DNA of 47,580 nt from Lachnospiraceae bacterium (GTDB lineage: Bacteria > Bacillota > Clostridia > Lachnospirales > Lachnospiraceae): positions 1 through 47,580 of the forward strand of contig JAEEIN010000096.1 in NCBI GenBank assembly GCA_016281385.1, given 5' to 3'. Both the position numbers and the translations under genes were made by a program. Of this stretch, positions 16,913 through 26,413 are shown one piece after another (positions within the stretch are counted from its first letter, which is position 1; each line of letters begins with the position of its first letter). The notes beneath the pieces are model-generated. The model was not told where the DNA came from and did no database searches. It saw nothing but the letters and a program-made list of their open reading frames with translations.

Positions 16913-17347
16913 ATGAAACTTCTTGTTGTTAACGGACCGAATCTCAACATGCTGGGATTCAGGGATAAAAATGTTTACGGATCCACGGATTATGCAGCTC
17001 TTTGTGAGATGCTTACAAAGAAGGGAGCGGAGCTTGGATTTGAGGTCGAGTGCTATCAGAGCAATCATGAGGGAGCCATCATAGACAGGCTTCAGGAGGC
17101 TTTAAGTGACGGAACCGTTGGGCTGGTCATCAATCCCGGGGCATACACCCATTACAGCTACGCTATCCACGACGCTCTTGAGATCCTTCATTTTCCGAAG
17201 GTTGAGATCCATATCTCGGATGTTGATAACAGAGAGGACTTCAGAAAGATCTCCGTCACGGCCCCTGCCTGCGATGTCAAACTTGCGGGAGAGGGCGTGC
17301 AGGGCTATGTTCACGCAATGGAGATCGTAAAGGAAAGACTGAAATAA
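16913..17347 (+). CDS. aroQ: Type II 3-dehydroquinate dehydratase
   Basis: AroQ removes water from 3-dehydroquinate to give 3-dehydroshikimate in the shikimate pathway. The 144-residue size and motifs are those of the type II, dodecameric enzyme: NGPNLNMLGFRD with the flexible-loop region after it, YQSNHEGAIID, INPGAYTHYSYAIHDAL with the catalytic-site Asn and His region, and VEIHISDV with a following RxDFR. I start at 16913, where the family normally begins (MKLLVVNGPN), with AAAGGA upstream. No other shikimate gene is nearby. It is followed at 18 bases by the large membrane-protein gene. Confidence 0.95.
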   Translation: MKLLVVNGPNLNMLGFRDKNVYGSTDYAALCEMLTKKGAELGFEVECYQSNHEGAIIDRLQEALSDGTVGLVINPGAYTHYSYAIHDALEILHFPKVEIHISDVDNREDFRKISVTAPACDVKLAGEGVQGYVHAMEIVKERLK

Positions 17348-17365
17348 GGGGTTGGGGTAATCAAA

Positions 17366-19267
17366 GTGAGTAAAAAGAAAAGGATCATCGATTTTAAAAA
17401 AGTGATAGAAATGCCCCTGTTTGGTACGGCCATGATACTTGTACTTGCATTTATCGGAACTGTTCAGGCAGGATTTCTGATGGGGCTTTCTGCTGATTAC
17501 GGAGCTGCGTGGGGCTTTGTTCTTACAGCGGTCTATGCTGCCGATACGGTGCTTTTGTTTTTCTTTTGCAAGTTTGTGAGAAAAACAAAGGATGAGAAAT
17601 ATAAGAAGCGTTCGGTATTTTCCTGTATTGCCGGGATCTTGTTCGCGCTTACTCTTGTAGCGGGATATGAACTTCAGTACAGGGGCTATACGGATCCGGG
17701 AATGAGCGGAAAACTGATGATGCTTGTGCGCTCGGCTGCCTTCCTTCCCATTCTTTATCCGCTGTTTTATCTTGCATTTTATTATTGTGAGAATATAAAG
17801 CTTATCAAGCTCGCTAAGAAAGGTGATATAAATGTCGGAAAGATATTTTTCATCGCATGGGCGGTGATCTTTGTGGCTTATATTCCCGCGTTTCTTGCGT
17901 ACTATCCCATGATATTGTCATATGACTTCCATGCACAGGTGCTTATGGCGGAAGGGGGATTTCCGGATTACTGGATGCACCATCCTTATCTTTCAACCAT
18001 GATGATCGCAGCCTTTTACAAGATCGGAAAGGCCATGGGCAATGTTCAGGCGGGAATGGCGCTTATGGGAATAACCCACATGCTTCTTTCAAGCGCAGCC
18101 TATGCTTACCTTGTGACGGTGGTGTCAAGGCTCATTCCGAGAAAGTGGGTTTCCGTCGCAACGACTCTTATCCTTGCCTTATGTCCCACTAATCCGGTGA
18201 TGGTACTTTGTACCACGAAGGACGTTGTTTTTTCTGATCTGTTTGTGGTATTTGTGGCCCTTGGAATTGTGAGATTTGTTCTTTGCGATGATGGATCAAA
18301 GGGAAAGAAGATCGGATTGGACATTGCGATCGTTCTGACCGGGGCAATGTCCTGTCTGTGGCGCAACAATTTTGTTTACGCCGTTATTGCCGCGGGACTT
18401 CTTCTTGTTATATTTGTTAAGAAGAGATACAAGCTTGTGATCCTTGCCATGACAGTGCTCATCTATCTGGGAAATGTGGGCGGTATTGCGCTTTTGAGAG
18501 ATGTGATCATACACGATCAGCACGGGACCAACAGTATCGAGATGCTGAGCGTTGTCGTTCAGGCCTTCGGAAGGACCGTCACTTACAACAGGGACTCACT
18601 TCCGGATGATGTGGCAGAGACCATAAACAAGTACGTTCCCAAGGAGTATTGGGGAAATTACAACCCCGCAATTTCCGATCCCCTTAAGAACATGCTTGCC
18701 TACACATATTATGACAGTATCGACGGAAAGATGGGCACTCTCTTAAGTGACTGGATCTCTGTCGGACTTAAATACCCCGATCAGTATATCGATTCCTTCC
18801 TGGATACCACCAGGGGCTTCTGGTTCATCGACGACACTTCCTACGCAAACGTGCTGGGAGAGGGGCTTGAAGGAAACATGGGTATCATCTATACCTATTA
18901 TTCTTCCGAATCATGGGCGGTAGAGGAGATCAGGCATGATGCAAAGCTTCCGGGCGTTTATTCATTCTATGAGAAAATGATCAGTCGAAACGATGTACTC
19001 AGATGGCCGGTATTGAACCTTCTGTTCAAGCCTGCGTTCTACACGCTGCTTACGCTGTTTGCGGCCTTGTTGTTCTTATATAAGAAGGAATGGACAAAAC
19101 TGGGCTTTACCGCCTTCCCCGTCATGTACATCGGAACCATGTTCTTCGGACCTGTGGTTCAGTACAGATATGTTTATCCCTGGATACTTACGTCGTTTTT
19201 GATGGCTGCGCTGGTCTTCGTCGGAGAAAAAGAAAAAAATGAAGAAAAAATAGTTGAAGAGCATTAA
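17366..19267 (+). CDS. Large polytopic membrane protein, DUF6020-like
   Basis: The 633-residue protein has about 12-13 hydrophobic segments and an overall plan like lipid-linked-sugar glycosyltransferases of the C fold: after several membrane segments, an extracytoplasmic loop contains [12 protein letters not shown] and [17 protein letters not shown], and another long loop (about residues 400-540) precedes the last segments. I associate this with family DUF6020, whose biochemistry is not established as far as I know. A cell-envelope glycan or teichoic-acid decoration role is inference from architecture. The start is GTG at 17366 with a weak GGGGT upstream. The C terminus is highly charged (KEKNEEK). 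Confidence 0.75.
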   Translation: MSKKKRIIDFKKVIEMPLFGTAMILVLAFIGTVQAGFLMGLSADYGAAWGFVLTAVYAADTVLLFFFCKFVRKTKDEKYKKRSVFSCIAGILFALTLVAGYELQYRGYTDPGMSGKLMMLVRSAAFLPILYPLFYLAFYYCENIKLIKLAKKGDINVGKIFFIAWAVIFVAYIPAFLAYYPMILSYDFHAQVLMAEGGFPDYWMHHPYLSTMMIAAFYKIGKAMGNVQAGMALMGITHMLLSSAAYAYLVTVVSRLIPRKWVSVATTLILALCPTNPVMVLCTTKDVVFSDLFVVFVALGIVRFVLCDDGSKGKKIGLDIAIVLTGAMSCLWRNNFVYAVIAAGLLLVIFVKKRYKLVILAMTVLIYLGNVGGIALLRDVIIHDQHGTNSIEMLSVVVQAFGRTVTYNRDSLPDDVAETINKYVPKEYWGNYNPAISDPLKNMLAYTYYDSIDGKMGTLLSDWISVGLKYPDQYIDSFLDTTRGFWFIDDTSYANVLGEGLEGNMGIIYTYYSSESWAVEEIRHDAKLPGVYSFYEKMISRNDVLRWPVLNLLFKPAFYTLLTLFAALLFLYKKEWTKLGFTAFPVMYIGTMFFGPVVQYRYVYPWILTSFLMAALVFVGEKEKNEEKIVEEH

Positions 19268-19274
19268 AAAAGTG

Positions 19275-19301
19275 TTGCCAAAAGTGTGACTTTCATATAA
19301 A
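19275..19301 (+). promoter_or_regulatory. Candidate promoter of efp
   Basis: TTGCCA at 19275-19280 and TATAAA at 19296-19301, spacer 15 (short). It lies in the only gap between the membrane-protein gene and efp. No terminator is obvious in front of it, so readthrough is possible too. Confidence 0.45.
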
Positions 19302-19344
19302 CTTATTAGGAATTATTTTGTTTTTCATATCAGGAGGATATTTT

Positions 19345-19902
19345 ATGATCGACGCAGGAAGTTTTAAGAACGGCGTTACTATTGAGTACAACAACTCTAT
19401 TTATCAGATTATCGATTTCCAGCATGTTAAGCCCGGTAAGGGAGCTGCATTTGTTCGTACGAAGTTAAAGAACATCATTGACGGCGGTGTTGTTGAAACA
19501 TCCTTCCGTCCTCAGGAGAAGTTCCCTCAGGCTCGTATCGACAGAATGGATATGCAGTATCTCTACAACGACGGAGATCTTTTCTATTTCATGAATACAG
19601 AGGATTACGAGCAGGTTGCTCTTTCTGCAGATGCAGTAGGCGACAGCCTTAAGTTCGTTAAGGAGAACGAAGTATGTAAGGTTCTTGCTCACGACGGCAA
19701 GATCTTCTCCGTAGAGCCTCCGTTGTTCGTTGAACTTGAGATCACCGAGACCGAGCCAGGCTTCAAGGGTGATACCGCTACAGGCGCATCCAAGCCCGCT
19801 ATCGTAGAGACAGGTGCTCAGGTTGCAGTTCCTCTCTTTGTTAACACAGGAGATAAGATCAAGATCGATACACGTACAGGTGAGTATCTTTCCAGAGCAT
19901 AA
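19345..19902 (+). CDS. efp: Elongation factor P
   Basis: EF-P enters the ribosomal E site and relieves stalling at consecutive prolines. The 185-residue, three-domain protein is complete: domain I with the tip loop [16 protein letters not shown], whose Lys (in PGKG) is the residue modified in many bacteria, and domains II-III ending with the signature region [18 protein letters not shown]. Start 19345 has AGGAGG 8 bases upstream; the in-frame ATG/TTG codons before it lack a site. Codons are skewed toward those expected in highly expressed genes (many GTT, GCT, AAG). No modification enzyme gene is in the window. Confidence 0.98.
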   Translation: MIDAGSFKNGVTIEYNNSIYQIIDFQHVKPGKGAAFVRTKLKNIIDGGVVETSFRPQEKFPQARIDRMDMQYLYNDGDLFYFMNTEDYEQVALSADAVGDSLKFVKENEVCKVLAHDGKIFSVEPPLFVELEITETEPGFKGDTATGASKPAIVETGAQVAVPLFVNTGDKIKIDTRTGEYLSRA

Positions 19903-19928
19903 GCTTTGTTACGGTCATTGTGTAGTCC

Positions 19929-19961
19929 GTGGAGACAGCGTAAGTTGTCTCCACTTTTTTG
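19929..19961 (+). terminator. Terminator after efp
   Basis: GTGGAGACA (19929-19937) pairs perfectly with TGTCTCCAC (19946-19954), followed by six T. Clear intrinsic terminator. Confidence 0.9.
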
Positions 19962-19988
19962 TCAATTTTTGATTATTGGAGGATTACA

Positions 19989-20921
19989 ATGACTATTAAC
20001 GAATTTAAAGATCTGATGCATGAAGAAGTGGGAAACAGACTGGGGGAGGAGTATATCTTCAGGGCTTCCGACGTGACCAAGAATAACGGGATCGTACATA
20101 CGGGGATCTCTTTTGCAAAGAAGGGGGCCAATGTCTGTCCTACGGTCTATCTTGAGTCCTTTTACGAGGAGATGAGGAAGGGAAAAAGGATCGAATGTAT
20201 CGCCGATGAACTTGCGGATATATTCAGGGCTGACACCCCTTCTTTTGAGCCCGATCCCAACGATTTTGACGATTATTCAAAGATAAAGGACCGCATATAC
20301 TGCAAGGTAGTCAATTATTCCATGAATTCGGAGATCATAAAGGATTGCCCCTGTGTAAAGGTGCTGGATCTCTGCGTTTTGTTTTACGTCCTGGTGGAGT
20401 ATTCAAAGGACGGAAGCGGGTCGATACTTATTAAGAACGAGCTGTTTGATATGTGGAAGGTATCAAAGTCGGAGCTTTACGATACGGCATTAAAGAATAC
20501 GGAGAGAATGTTTGAGGTCAGGTTATTCAATATAAACGAGGTCCTTATGGAGCTTCTTTCAGAACGGTATGTTCCCGGAAGCGCGATCTATGAAAGTGCC
20601 ATGGAGGATCTGAAAGCCTCAAGTCAGGCACCGATGTATGTGCTCACAAACAGGGATCGTTTCTACGGAGCCACAGGTATACTCTATACACAGAAGCTCT
20701 CCGAGTTTGCAAAGGAGATGGACACGGATCTTTACATAATCCCCTGCTCGATACACGAACTTATTCTTGTTCCGGCTTATGATGAGGCGGATCCTTCCTA
20801 TCTTATTGATATGGTGAGAGAAGTGAATGCAACGGAGGTAAGGCCTTCGGAAGTGCTTTCCGACAACATATATATATTTAAAAGACAGGATAAGTGCGTA
20901 TCCGGCATATATTCTGCATAA
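19989..20921 (+). CDS. DUF5688-like protein, function unknown
   Basis: The 310-residue product resembles the DUF5688 family, common in Lachnospiraceae and often present in several copies: an N-terminal MTINEFKDLMHEEV helix, then VTKNNGIVHTGISF and PTVYLESFYEEMRKGK, and a C-terminal part with MYVLTNRDRFYGATGIL and YIIPCSIHELILVP. No signal peptide or membrane segment is visible, so it is probably cytoplasmic. The function is not known to me. The ATG at 19989 follows GGAGG at good distance; it sits between two terminators and is probably monocistronic, possibly served by readthrough from efp since no clear promoter is visible in the short gap. Confidence 0.8.
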   Translation: MTINEFKDLMHEEVGNRLGEEYIFRASDVTKNNGIVHTGISFAKKGANVCPTVYLESFYEEMRKGKRIECIADELADIFRADTPSFEPDPNDFDDYSKIKDRIYCKVVNYSMNSEIIKDCPCVKVLDLCVLFYVLVEYSKDGSGSILIKNELFDMWKVSKSELYDTALKNTERMFEVRLFNINEVLMELLSERYVPGSAIYESAMEDLKASSQAPMYVLTNRDRFYGATGILYTQKLSEFAKEMDTDLYIIPCSIHELILVPAYDEADPSYLIDMVREVNATEVRPSEVLSDNIYIFKRQDKCVSGIYSA

Positions 20922-20935
20922 GGGATGCAAGTATA

Positions 20936-20970
20936 AGGAGTGGCTGTAATGATGCGGCCGCTCCTTTTTT
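20936..20970 (+). terminator. Terminator after the DUF5688-like gene
   Basis: AGGAGTGGC (20936-20944) pairs with GCCGCTCCT (20957-20965), one G-T pair, 12-base loop, then six T. Confidence 0.8.
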
Positions 20971-21064
20971 GATCGGATTTATATAAAAATACGGCCATTT
21001 GGCGGTAACGAAAAGCCGGAAGGGGAGATATAATATCTTAATTAAAAAACTGTGGAGGTGGGAA

Positions 21065-24000
21065 ATGAAAAAGATTATTGCTTTGTTTATGACAGCGGTA
21101 TTGTTCCTTGGAAACGTGATTTCTGCAACAGCATCGGAAACGTTTTTGGAAGAGAACGGAAGTAACCTTTATGAGACAGTCTATGAAGAGAGCGATTCTA
21201 AGGTTCAGGATGTTTCCGGGGAGGACATAGCTGTAAAAACATCGGATGTTTCCGGGGAGGACATAGCTGTATCTGAAAATGAAGATACGGTGGAGGAGCC
21301 TTCCGTATCAGACAATGAAGAAGAGACGTATACGGCTACCGATCCCAAAGACAGCGGATACGGAATATGGATCGGTGAGGAACAGTTTTCAACGACAAAG
21401 ACACGTATATATGACAGATCTGATGAGGGATATGCAGATTATGATCCTGCCTCCGGCACCATAACCTTTACGGATTTTAAAGATGTAAAGAGCGTACATA
21501 CAACACTTACCGGCCAGACAGATTTTCTGTACATCGGGCGTGGCGTAGATAAAGATATTACATTAAAAGGTAAAGCGAGCATTCGCAGTTACATGGACGG
21601 TGATTTCGATTACGGAATAGGCGATTGGGATAATAACAAACTTATCATAGACAAAGATGCCGAAATTGATGTCAGGTCGAGAATGACTCGTGCTGTGCAC
21701 GCCACCGGGACACTGGAGATCAACGGAAAAATTACCGCCAGTGCAATTGCCGAGAATGCTCATGCAATAGAGGCCGATGAGTTGATCATAAATGAAGGCA
21801 GTACTGTAAGTGCACGCACCGAAGGAGATTACTCTTTCGCCTTGTACGCCCGCACAAAAGTGCAGATTAACGGAGGGACGATCGAAGTATCAGCTTCAGG
21901 CGAGGGGACAATATGTATAGGCGGCTCCGGCAGCTTTAGTTATATCCAAAACGGAGGAAGTACTGAGTTAGTCGCCAACCAATATGACAAATATAAAAGC
22001 GCGCAAGGGATCGTATCCGGTGACAACGGGACCATAACCTTTAACGGAGGGTATCTTCATGTATTCGTTCCAAAGGGTAATTCGGGAGTGCACAGTGATA
22101 AAGAGATAATCCTTAGTGACAAAACATATCTTTCTTACGACAGGCTTAATGATCAGAAAACCGATATCGTAGACAAGAATGGAACAGTTTCTAACTATAT
22201 TTTTGTTTATCATCCCGACTGGTATTCTCTTTGGGTGGGAGGTGTACAGATTAATAGTGAGAACGCTCGGTCCTTAAGTGAGGGGATAGCCATAAAAGAG
22301 GGAAACCTCATCGGATATGTCCAATATGATCCTGAAAAGAACATTCTTAATTGTGAAGATGTTGGCGGGATCACAGGCGCATATACAGTTTCAGGGGAAA
22401 CCTACAAGATATACTGCGACGGAGATCTTATAGTTACGGGTAATGCATATGTGAAGGATACCGATGTGGATCATGTTATAGGATGTTCCGGTAAACTTAC
22501 GATACAGGGAGAACTGGATCTAAGCAGTGCCGACACTGCGGTGACGGCTGACGAGATATATGTAGATGCTATAAACCTTAATGTGAAATCCGATGCGGGC
22601 GCAGCCCTGGAAGCAGTGACCAAACTTGAACTCTCGGATAATATGAAAATAAAAGAGCCTGAAGGAGGAAGTGTTGACACTGCGGGAAAAACTATTGCCG
22701 ACTCAAGCGGAGCAACAAATATATCCGAAGTAAACATAATCGATGCAAGAGGAAAGCAGTACGATATCTGGATAGGCGGAGAAAGACTCACAAGCCTTAA
22801 TATGGACAAAGTTCCGGGCATAAAAGGCGGCGGAAGCCTTAAAGCAGCGGAAGATGCAGAGTATTCGGGGCGAATGATCCTTACTTTTGAAGGTAATGTT
22901 ACAGGTACAGATTCACTGTATACAGACGGTGACGGTAAATCATATTATATATATTCAATGGTACCTATCCTCATAAGAGGAGATGCCCAATTTACAAACA
23001 AAGAATGTTCAAACGGCATATATTCGGAAATGGATATTGATATTGAAGGTAATATAACCGTATCCGGAACAGAATGTGCCGTATGCTCCGAATATCGTCC
23101 TATCTATGTGGAAAACGGCGGTGTTCTTGATGCAACCTCAGGCGGAGATTGTGCCATAAAAGCGCTGGCCGATGGCTGGGGACAGCTCGATATAGACAAT
23201 GGTGAAGTCAGGGCAAAATGTACTAAAAAAGATTCAAGTGCCATATGGGTTTCAAGATTATATTTTACATCGGGAAAGATAATTGCCGAAGGCGATAAAA
23301 GAGCTGTTAATGCCGAATTAATTGATATTGATGAGGCCAATTCAGTATTCATTATACCCGCAGGGGGCTCTGTCAATTCCGGGCAAAATGAAATATTGGA
23401 AGCTGACGGGACCACATACGCAAAGAAGATCCATATTGAAAAAGAATATGCCGAGGTGTGGTATGGTCTGTATGTGGGAAGATACCAGGTTAACAGTAAC
23501 AATAAAGATGCCATTCCGGGCATTCTCGGGGGAGGTTCGGCTTCCTATGACCCGGATACACATACGCTGACATTTACCGGTAAAGTTACAGGTGTTGAGG
23601 GATATTCTTATGGTATATATGATCAAAAACAGCTGATCTGTTGTTTTAGGGATGAGATGAATCCGAAAGGAGATCTTACCATCAACGGGAATGCCTCATT
23701 TTATGACAGTAATGCTGACTATGGAATCTACCTTAGCAATACTGCTTCCGGAAAACTTGTGATCAACGGTGATATCGAATTGCATACATATTCTATTCCG
23801 GTACTGGCAACCGGTGATATAGAGATAAATGGCAATATGTATGCCATCTCTGAAAAAGGATCCGCTATAAGGACTGCTGATGGGAACATTGTTATAAACG
23901 GAAATGTCAAACTGCGCGGTGGTAAAGACAATTACGGGTTAGATGCAAAGAAGAGTATTATTATCAATGACGGCAGTGTTGAGACTGTTGGCTTATCGGT

Positions 24001-26248
24001 TGAATACGGTGAGATAATCATCGATGAAGGGCTTCGGTTGCTCCTGCCTGAAGGCGGCAGACTCTCTGATGATAAAAAGAACATTTTTGATCGGTTTGGC
24101 TCAATTGCAGATAACGTTATGATCGGGAAGGCGAAAGCAGATCACAGGGTGAAGTTTGATCTGAAAGGCCACGGGGAAAAGGCTGATGTGATCGTAAAAG
24201 ACGGGTCTGTCCTTATGAAACCCGCGGATCCCACTGAAGAAGGCTTTACTTTTGCCGGCTGGTACAGTGACGAAAAATGTACGATAGCCTACAACTTCAA
24301 TTCGTTTATAACATCGGATATAACCATATATGCAAAATGGATAAAGGGTAATGTAACCCTCTGTTCAGTAGACTTTGTTATGTGTGGCTTCGGAAACAGC
24401 ATATCCCCTCAGAAGGTTCAAAGGGGAAAGAAGGCTGTCAGGCCCGAAGATCCCACAGATCCTGAGCGTGTATTTACCGGATGGTATGAAGATGCGGTTT
24501 GCTCAAAGAAATTTGATTTTAACAGATCCATTACCGCCGATACATCTGTTTTCGCAGGATGGGAGGAGATGCCGGAAGAGGGTCTGGAAGTATCCTTTGT
24601 TTTTAATGACGGACTTTCATACAATGCAGGTGCGGGAAGATATGAGCACTTCTATACAGGCAGCAAGATAGAGCCGGCTATAACGGTTGTTAATCGCCGG
24701 GAAGGTAAGGCGGTTGTATTAACGGAAAACATCGATTATACGATCAAGTATTCCAATAATGTAAACGTTGATAAAAAGGGCAAACCCGCAACTTTGACCA
24801 TTACAGGAAAGGGCGACTATAAGGGAACAAAGAAGCTTCGTTTTTACATACTTCCGGTGAGCATCGGTAACGGTACGGATGCGACACCTTCACCTGATAT
24901 AAGGCTTAGTGAGATCAAGGTAAAGAGCGGGGACAAGGCAAGTCCTGTTATGTATTACGGCTCTTATAAGCTTACAAGCAAGGATTTTTTGCTTAAGAGT
25001 AAGACCGGCAGTTTAAAATTCAGTGAAGCAGATCTTACATCGGACAGAAAACTTACGATCATCGGTAAAGGCAATTTCTCCGGCTCCATTGTTGAAGCGG
25101 ATGTAACGGTTCTGACCGCAAAAGAAGTCAAGAATAATTCTGTCAAAGCCACTGTCAAATCAGGGGTAAGTCGCGTATATGACGGGTCGGAGCAGATACT
25201 TTCAGACGGAACGGAACTTGTTGTTACTGACGGTACAGGCGCTAAGCTTGAGCCCACCGATTATGATACGGTATATTCGGCCAATGTGAATGCAGGCACC
25301 GCAAAGGTGACCGTTATCGGTAAGAACGGTTATACCGGTACTTCTACAAAGACTTTTAAGATAAAGCCCGATAAGGACAGATCCACGGTAACTGTTTTGC
25401 TTGCGGAGTCCTTCGTGAGTTACAGAAAGCAGGGGGCTAAGCCCAAAGTTGCCGTTACAAGCGAATTCGGCGGGATCAAAAGGCAGCTCATTGCCGGCAG
25501 AGACTACAAAGTAACTTATTCATCAAATAAGTCCGTTACAGATAAAGCAAAATATACGGTGTCCTTTACCGGCAATTACAAGGGCAGAAGATCTTTGACA
25601 AAGACATTTAAGATCGTACCTGCTGCGTTTAATTCAAAGATCGTAACCGTTAATGCCACCGATATGATATACAAAAAGCCGGGAAAATACACATCTGCGC
25701 CTATCGTTACAAAAGACGGTGAACTCCTTGGCAGCGAGGATTATACGGTCACATATCTGATAGACGGAAAAGATATTACGAACGAACGAAAGCTTGTTCT
25801 TGAATCGGATGTCACCTGGGTGGACGTTATCGTTAAGGGTAAAGGCAACTATGAAGCGGTTGAGGTTCGTGCCCCGAAATGCTACAGTATCAGAAAGACC
25901 GGAACGGGAATATATGATCTTAGCAAGGCAAAGATCACAATGGCAGGCAACATCAAAAAGAATGTTCCGACCATGGAATATACAGGGGTCGGTGTATTCC
26001 CTGAATTTGATGTCTGGGTAAAGGTAGATAAGACCTGGGTGACTCTTTCCGATCTTGGATTGAAACGGGACGTTGATTATACCGTTTCCTATGCAAACAA
26101 TATTTCAAGAGGCAAGGGAACAATAATCATAAGTTCCTTATCTTCAAAGACTGCCGGCAGCAAATCTGTCAAGTTTACCATCGGGCAGAGGAAGCTTTCG
26201 AGTCTTTTGGAGAAACTCCGGTTACTGGACAATAAACCTTCATTATGA
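21065..26248 (+). CDS. Very large secreted modular surface protein
   Basis: The 1727-residue product has a signal peptide (MKKIIALFMTAVLFLGNVISATASE, cleavage expected after the TASA/TAS region), then an acidic Ser/Asp/Glu linker with a duplicated VSGEDIAV motif. Four related modules follow, each opened by an aromatic-rich Y-x-[IL]-[WY]-[IV]-G motif near residues 98, 386, 565 and 799, with many short NGG/INGxI repeats suggesting beta-helical folding. Two InlB/Listeria-Bacteroides-type repeats (about 1026-1095 and 1097-1169, each ending in AGWYSDE or TGWYEDA plus a final Trp) come next. The C-terminal 550 residues hold about six Ig-like modules with the pattern DYTVxYSNN...GKGNYxGT...FKI. No LPXTG, SLH or choline-binding anchor is visible. 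An adhesin or carbohydrate-contact role is inference. Start 21065 has GGAGGTG five bases upstream. Confidence 0.88.
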   Translation: MKKIIALFMTAVLFLGNVISATASETFLEENGSNLYETVYEESDSKVQDVSGEDIAVKTSDVSGEDIAVSENEDTVEEPSVSDNEEETYTATDPKDSGYGIWIGEEQFSTTKTRIYDRSDEGYADYDPASGTITFTDFKDVKSVHTTLTGQTDFLYIGRGVDKDITLKGKASIRSYMDGDFDYGIGDWDNNKLIIDKDAEIDVRSRMTRAVHATGTLEINGKITASAIAENAHAIEADELIINEGSTVSARTEGDYSFALYARTKVQINGGTIEVSASGEGTICIGGSGSFSYIQNGGSTELVANQYDKYKSAQGIVSGDNGTITFNGGYLHVFVPKGNSGVHSDKEIILSDKTYLSYDRLNDQKTDIVDKNGTVSNYIFVYHPDWYSLWVGGVQINSENARSLSEGIAIKEGNLIGYVQYDPEKNILNCEDVGGITGAYTVSGETYKIYCDGDLIVTGNAYVKDTDVDHVIGCSGKLTIQGELDLSSADTAVTADEIYVDAINLNVKSDAGAALEAVTKLELSDNMKIKEPEGGSVDTAGKTIADSSGATNISEVNIIDARGKQYDIWIGGERLTSLNMDKVPGIKGGGSLKAAEDAEYSGRMILTFEGNVTGTDSLYTDGDGKSYYIYSMVPILIRGDAQFTNKECSNGIYSEMDIDIEGNITVSGTECAVCSEYRPIYVENGGVLDATSGGDCAIKALADGWGQLDIDNGEVRAKCTKKDSSAIWVSRLYFTSGKIIAEGDKRAVNAELIDIDEANSVFIIPAGGSVNSGQNEILEADGTTYAKKIHIEKEYAEVWYGLYVGRYQVNSNNKDAIPGILGGGSASYDPDTHTLTFTGKVTGVEGYSYGIYDQKQLICCFRDEMNPKGDLTINGNASFYDSNADYGIYLSNTASGKLVINGDIELHTYSIPVLATGDIEINGNMYAISEKGSAIRTADGNIVINGNVKLRGGKDNYGLDAKKSIIINDGSVETVGLSVEYGEIIIDEGLRLLLPEGGRLSDDKKNIFDRFGSIADNVMIGKAKADHRVKFDLKGHGEKADVIVKDGSVLMKPADPTEEGFTFAGWYSDEKCTIAYNFNSFITSDITIYAKWIKGNVTLCSVDFVMCGFGNSISPQKVQRGKKAVRPEDPTDPERVFTGWYEDAVCSKKFDFNRSITADTSVFAGWEEMPEEGLEVSFVFNDGLSYNAGAGRYEHFYTGSKIEPAITVVNRREGKAVVLTENIDYTIKYSNNVNVDKKGKPATLTITGKGDYKGTKKLRFYILPVSIGNGTDATPSPDIRLSEIKVKSGDKASPVMYYGSYKLTSKDFLLKSKTGSLKFSEADLTSDRKLTIIGKGNFSGSIVEADVTVLTAKEVKNNSVKATVKSGVSRVYDGSEQILSDGTELVVTDGTGAKLEPTDYDTVYSANVNAGTAKVTVIGKNGYTGTSTKTFKIKPDKDRSTVTVLLAESFVSYRKQGAKPKVAVTSEFGGIKRQLIAGRDYKVTYSSNKSVTDKAKYTVSFTGNYKGRRSLTKTFKIVPAAFNSKIVTVNATDMIYKKPGKYTSAPIVTKDGELLGSEDYTVTYLIDGKDITNERKLVLESDVTWVDVIVKGKGNYEAVEVRAPKCYSIRKTGTGIYDLSKAKITMAGNIKKNVPTMEYTGVGVFPEFDVWVKVDKTWVTLSDLGLKRDVDYTVSYANNISRGKGTIIISSLSSKTAGSKSVKFTIGQRKLSSLLEKLRLLDNKPSL
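21208..21271 (+). repeat. Tandem 28-bp direct repeat encoding VSGEDIAV
   Basis: Identical 28-base copies at 21208-21235 and 21244-21271 (period 36) encode the repeated DVSGEDIAV unit in the linker behind the signal peptide. Perfect identity indicates a recent duplication and a possible site of copy-number change. Confidence 0.9.
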
Positions 26249-26256
26249 TAAAATAC

Positions 26257-26296
26257 TTCCCGATGGTCTGAAAAACAAAGTTTGGACCATCGGGAA
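26257..26296. terminator. Hairpin between the large surface protein gene and the tRNA
   Basis: TTCCCGATGGTC (26257-26268) pairs perfectly over 12 bp with GACCATCGGGAA (26285-26296), loop 16 bases. The following T-run is weak (AAAATTTT), so it may be a partial terminator, an mRNA 3' end or, given a possible promoter in front of it, a leader hairpin. Confidence 0.6.
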
Positions 26297-26304
26297 AATT
26301 TTAC

Positions 26305-26376
26305 GCAACCGTAGTATAATGGATAGAACGGAGGCCTCCGACGCCTTTGATGCAGGTTCGATTCCTGTCGGTTGCA
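26305..26376 (+). tRNA. tRNA-Arg (anticodon CCG)
   Basis: The 72-base cloverleaf has a perfect 7-bp acceptor stem (GCAACCG with CGGTTGC), a short D arm, an anticodon arm GAGGC-CTCCGAC-GCCTT whose loop gives anticodon CCG (reads CGG), a TTGAT variable loop and a T arm GCAGG-TTCGATT-CCTGT. The discriminator base is A. The CCA end is not encoded (TGT follows), so it must be added by the nucleotidyltransferase. The gene lies 37 bases before the start of the SH3-domain gene, close enough to share a transcript. No integrase or direct repeat marks it as an integration site. Confidence 0.95.
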
Positions 26377-26413
26377 TGTGGAAATGTCCACCGGACTATT
26401 GGGATATACGAGT

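Noticed and set aside
26305-26376. tRNA-Arg as an integration site of a mobile element
   Set aside because: No integrase, no repeat of the tRNA 3' end and no base-composition step were seen nearby.
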